Of a stretch of 64,000 nt of DNA, positions 63,650-64,000 are shown piece by piece. Made by a program: the position numbers and the translations under genes. The notes under the pieces are model-generated. The model was not told the DNA's origin. It did no database searches and saw only the letters and a list, made by a program, of their open reading frames with translations. Position 1 is the first letter of the stretch; the number at the start of each line of letters is the position of its first letter. Origin of the DNA: Verrucomicrobiota bacterium (GTDB lineage: Bacteria; Verrucomicrobiota; Verrucomicrobiia; JADLBR01); NCBI GenBank assembly GCA_029560585.1, contig JAKQKQ010000005.1, forward strand, positions 81,982 through 145,981, read 5' to 3'.

Positions 63650-64000
63650 GGCCGGGGCGGGACGCCGGCTCCTCCGGTCGCGGAAAGCGGTGGCGTCGCC
63701 GCCGCATTCAGAAACGCGAGGGATAGGATTTTTGGAGTGCGGCGCGCGGCGGGGTCGACCGAATCGAGAGCGCGCCGCATCATCCATGTGGAAACTTCCG
63801 CGACGTGGTGCGGCGCCGACTAGAGCCGTCCACGCGCCGGACTATTCAGGGTAAAACTGCTGGGGGCGGGGCCGTTTTGGACTGCGGTGGCAGAGCGAAG
63901 CGGCGACACCGCTTTTGCCTCCGGCGGAGCCGAAGCCGATGGCCCCGGCTCGCGCTTCGCGCGCTGCCAAAGCGGTGGCGCCGTCCGGCGGTTGCCGGAC
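63650..64000. repeat. Composite repeat B7 + C3 + B8, cut by the window edge
   Basis: B7-like material (63650-63740, GGAAAGCGGTGGCGTCGCC) is followed by C3 (63800-63870, GTCCACGCGCCGGACTATTC) and B8 from 63874 (TTTTGGACTGCGGTGGCAGA onward), which closely matches B1. It fills the space from the Tat gene to the edge; no gene is seen. Confidence 0.8.

Overview
The window comes from a G+C-rich bacterium. It is rich in secreted glycoside-hydrolase-like proteins, an AraC-type sugar regulator with a ligand domain, Tat-exported oxidoreductases, and abundant intergenic repeats whose stray translations read DCGG and PPQSK. That mix suggests the PVC superphylum (Verrucomicrobiota, Kiritimatiellota or Lentisphaerota) or a nearby candidate phylum. 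No rRNA, tRNA or ribosomal protein gene is present to settle it.

Region 1 (1-9.3 kb) looks like an accessory island, visibly less G+C-rich than the rest. It holds a TraG/TraD-like ATPase, then on the other strand a radical SAM/SPASM enzyme translationally coupled to a 71-residue Cys-rich peptide (a candidate RiPP pair), and a decayed coding stretch. A tight operon follows: two-helix membrane protein, zinc-ribbon membrane protein, VirB4/HerA-like ATPase, HExxH metalloprotease-like protein, and, spaced a little further apart, a small helical protein, a dual-specificity phosphatase and a zinc-ribbon protein. An AT-rich tract and the first chromosomal repeat mark its right end. This is the best candidate for an undescribed system: a type IV secretion-like ATPase pair carrying enzymatic cargo or regulators.

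Region 2 (9.6-38 kb) is a carbohydrate-degradation locus transcribed leftward. It encodes a beta-helix lipoprotein, Fmt, and a long run of exported glycosidase-like proteins (DUF6259-like, GH65-like, GH39-like, GH50-like, a frameshifted GH99/WbsX-like gene, DUF5696-like, a GH5-like multidomain enzyme, DUF4832-like). Sugar-acid catabolism follows: mannonate dehydratase, MFS transporter, SDR and a galactonate dehydratase-like enzyme. A divergent AraC/XylR-type regulator (38.2-39.4 kb) sits next to one of two near-identical tandem sites whose half-sites are 21 bp apart; the second copy lies upstream of the GH39-like gene, which suggests a two-promoter regulon.

Region 3 (39.4-54 kb) has repeats, a small zinc ribbon, adenylate kinase, glycolate oxidase GlcF/GlcD, PheS, a Tat-exported Gfo/Idh/MocA protein, two divergent secreted glycosidase-like genes (one of foreign-looking composition, one with a LamG insertion), a URO-D-family protein and NuoA.

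Region 4 (54-64 kb) has a TPR-GYF protein and two tandem PAS-receiver proteins. Their histidine-kinase-like hairpin has Asn in place of the phosphoacceptor His, and they lack an ATPase domain. A large glycosidase-like protein, an orphan OmpR-type regulator and a Tat-exported protein follow, then more repeats.
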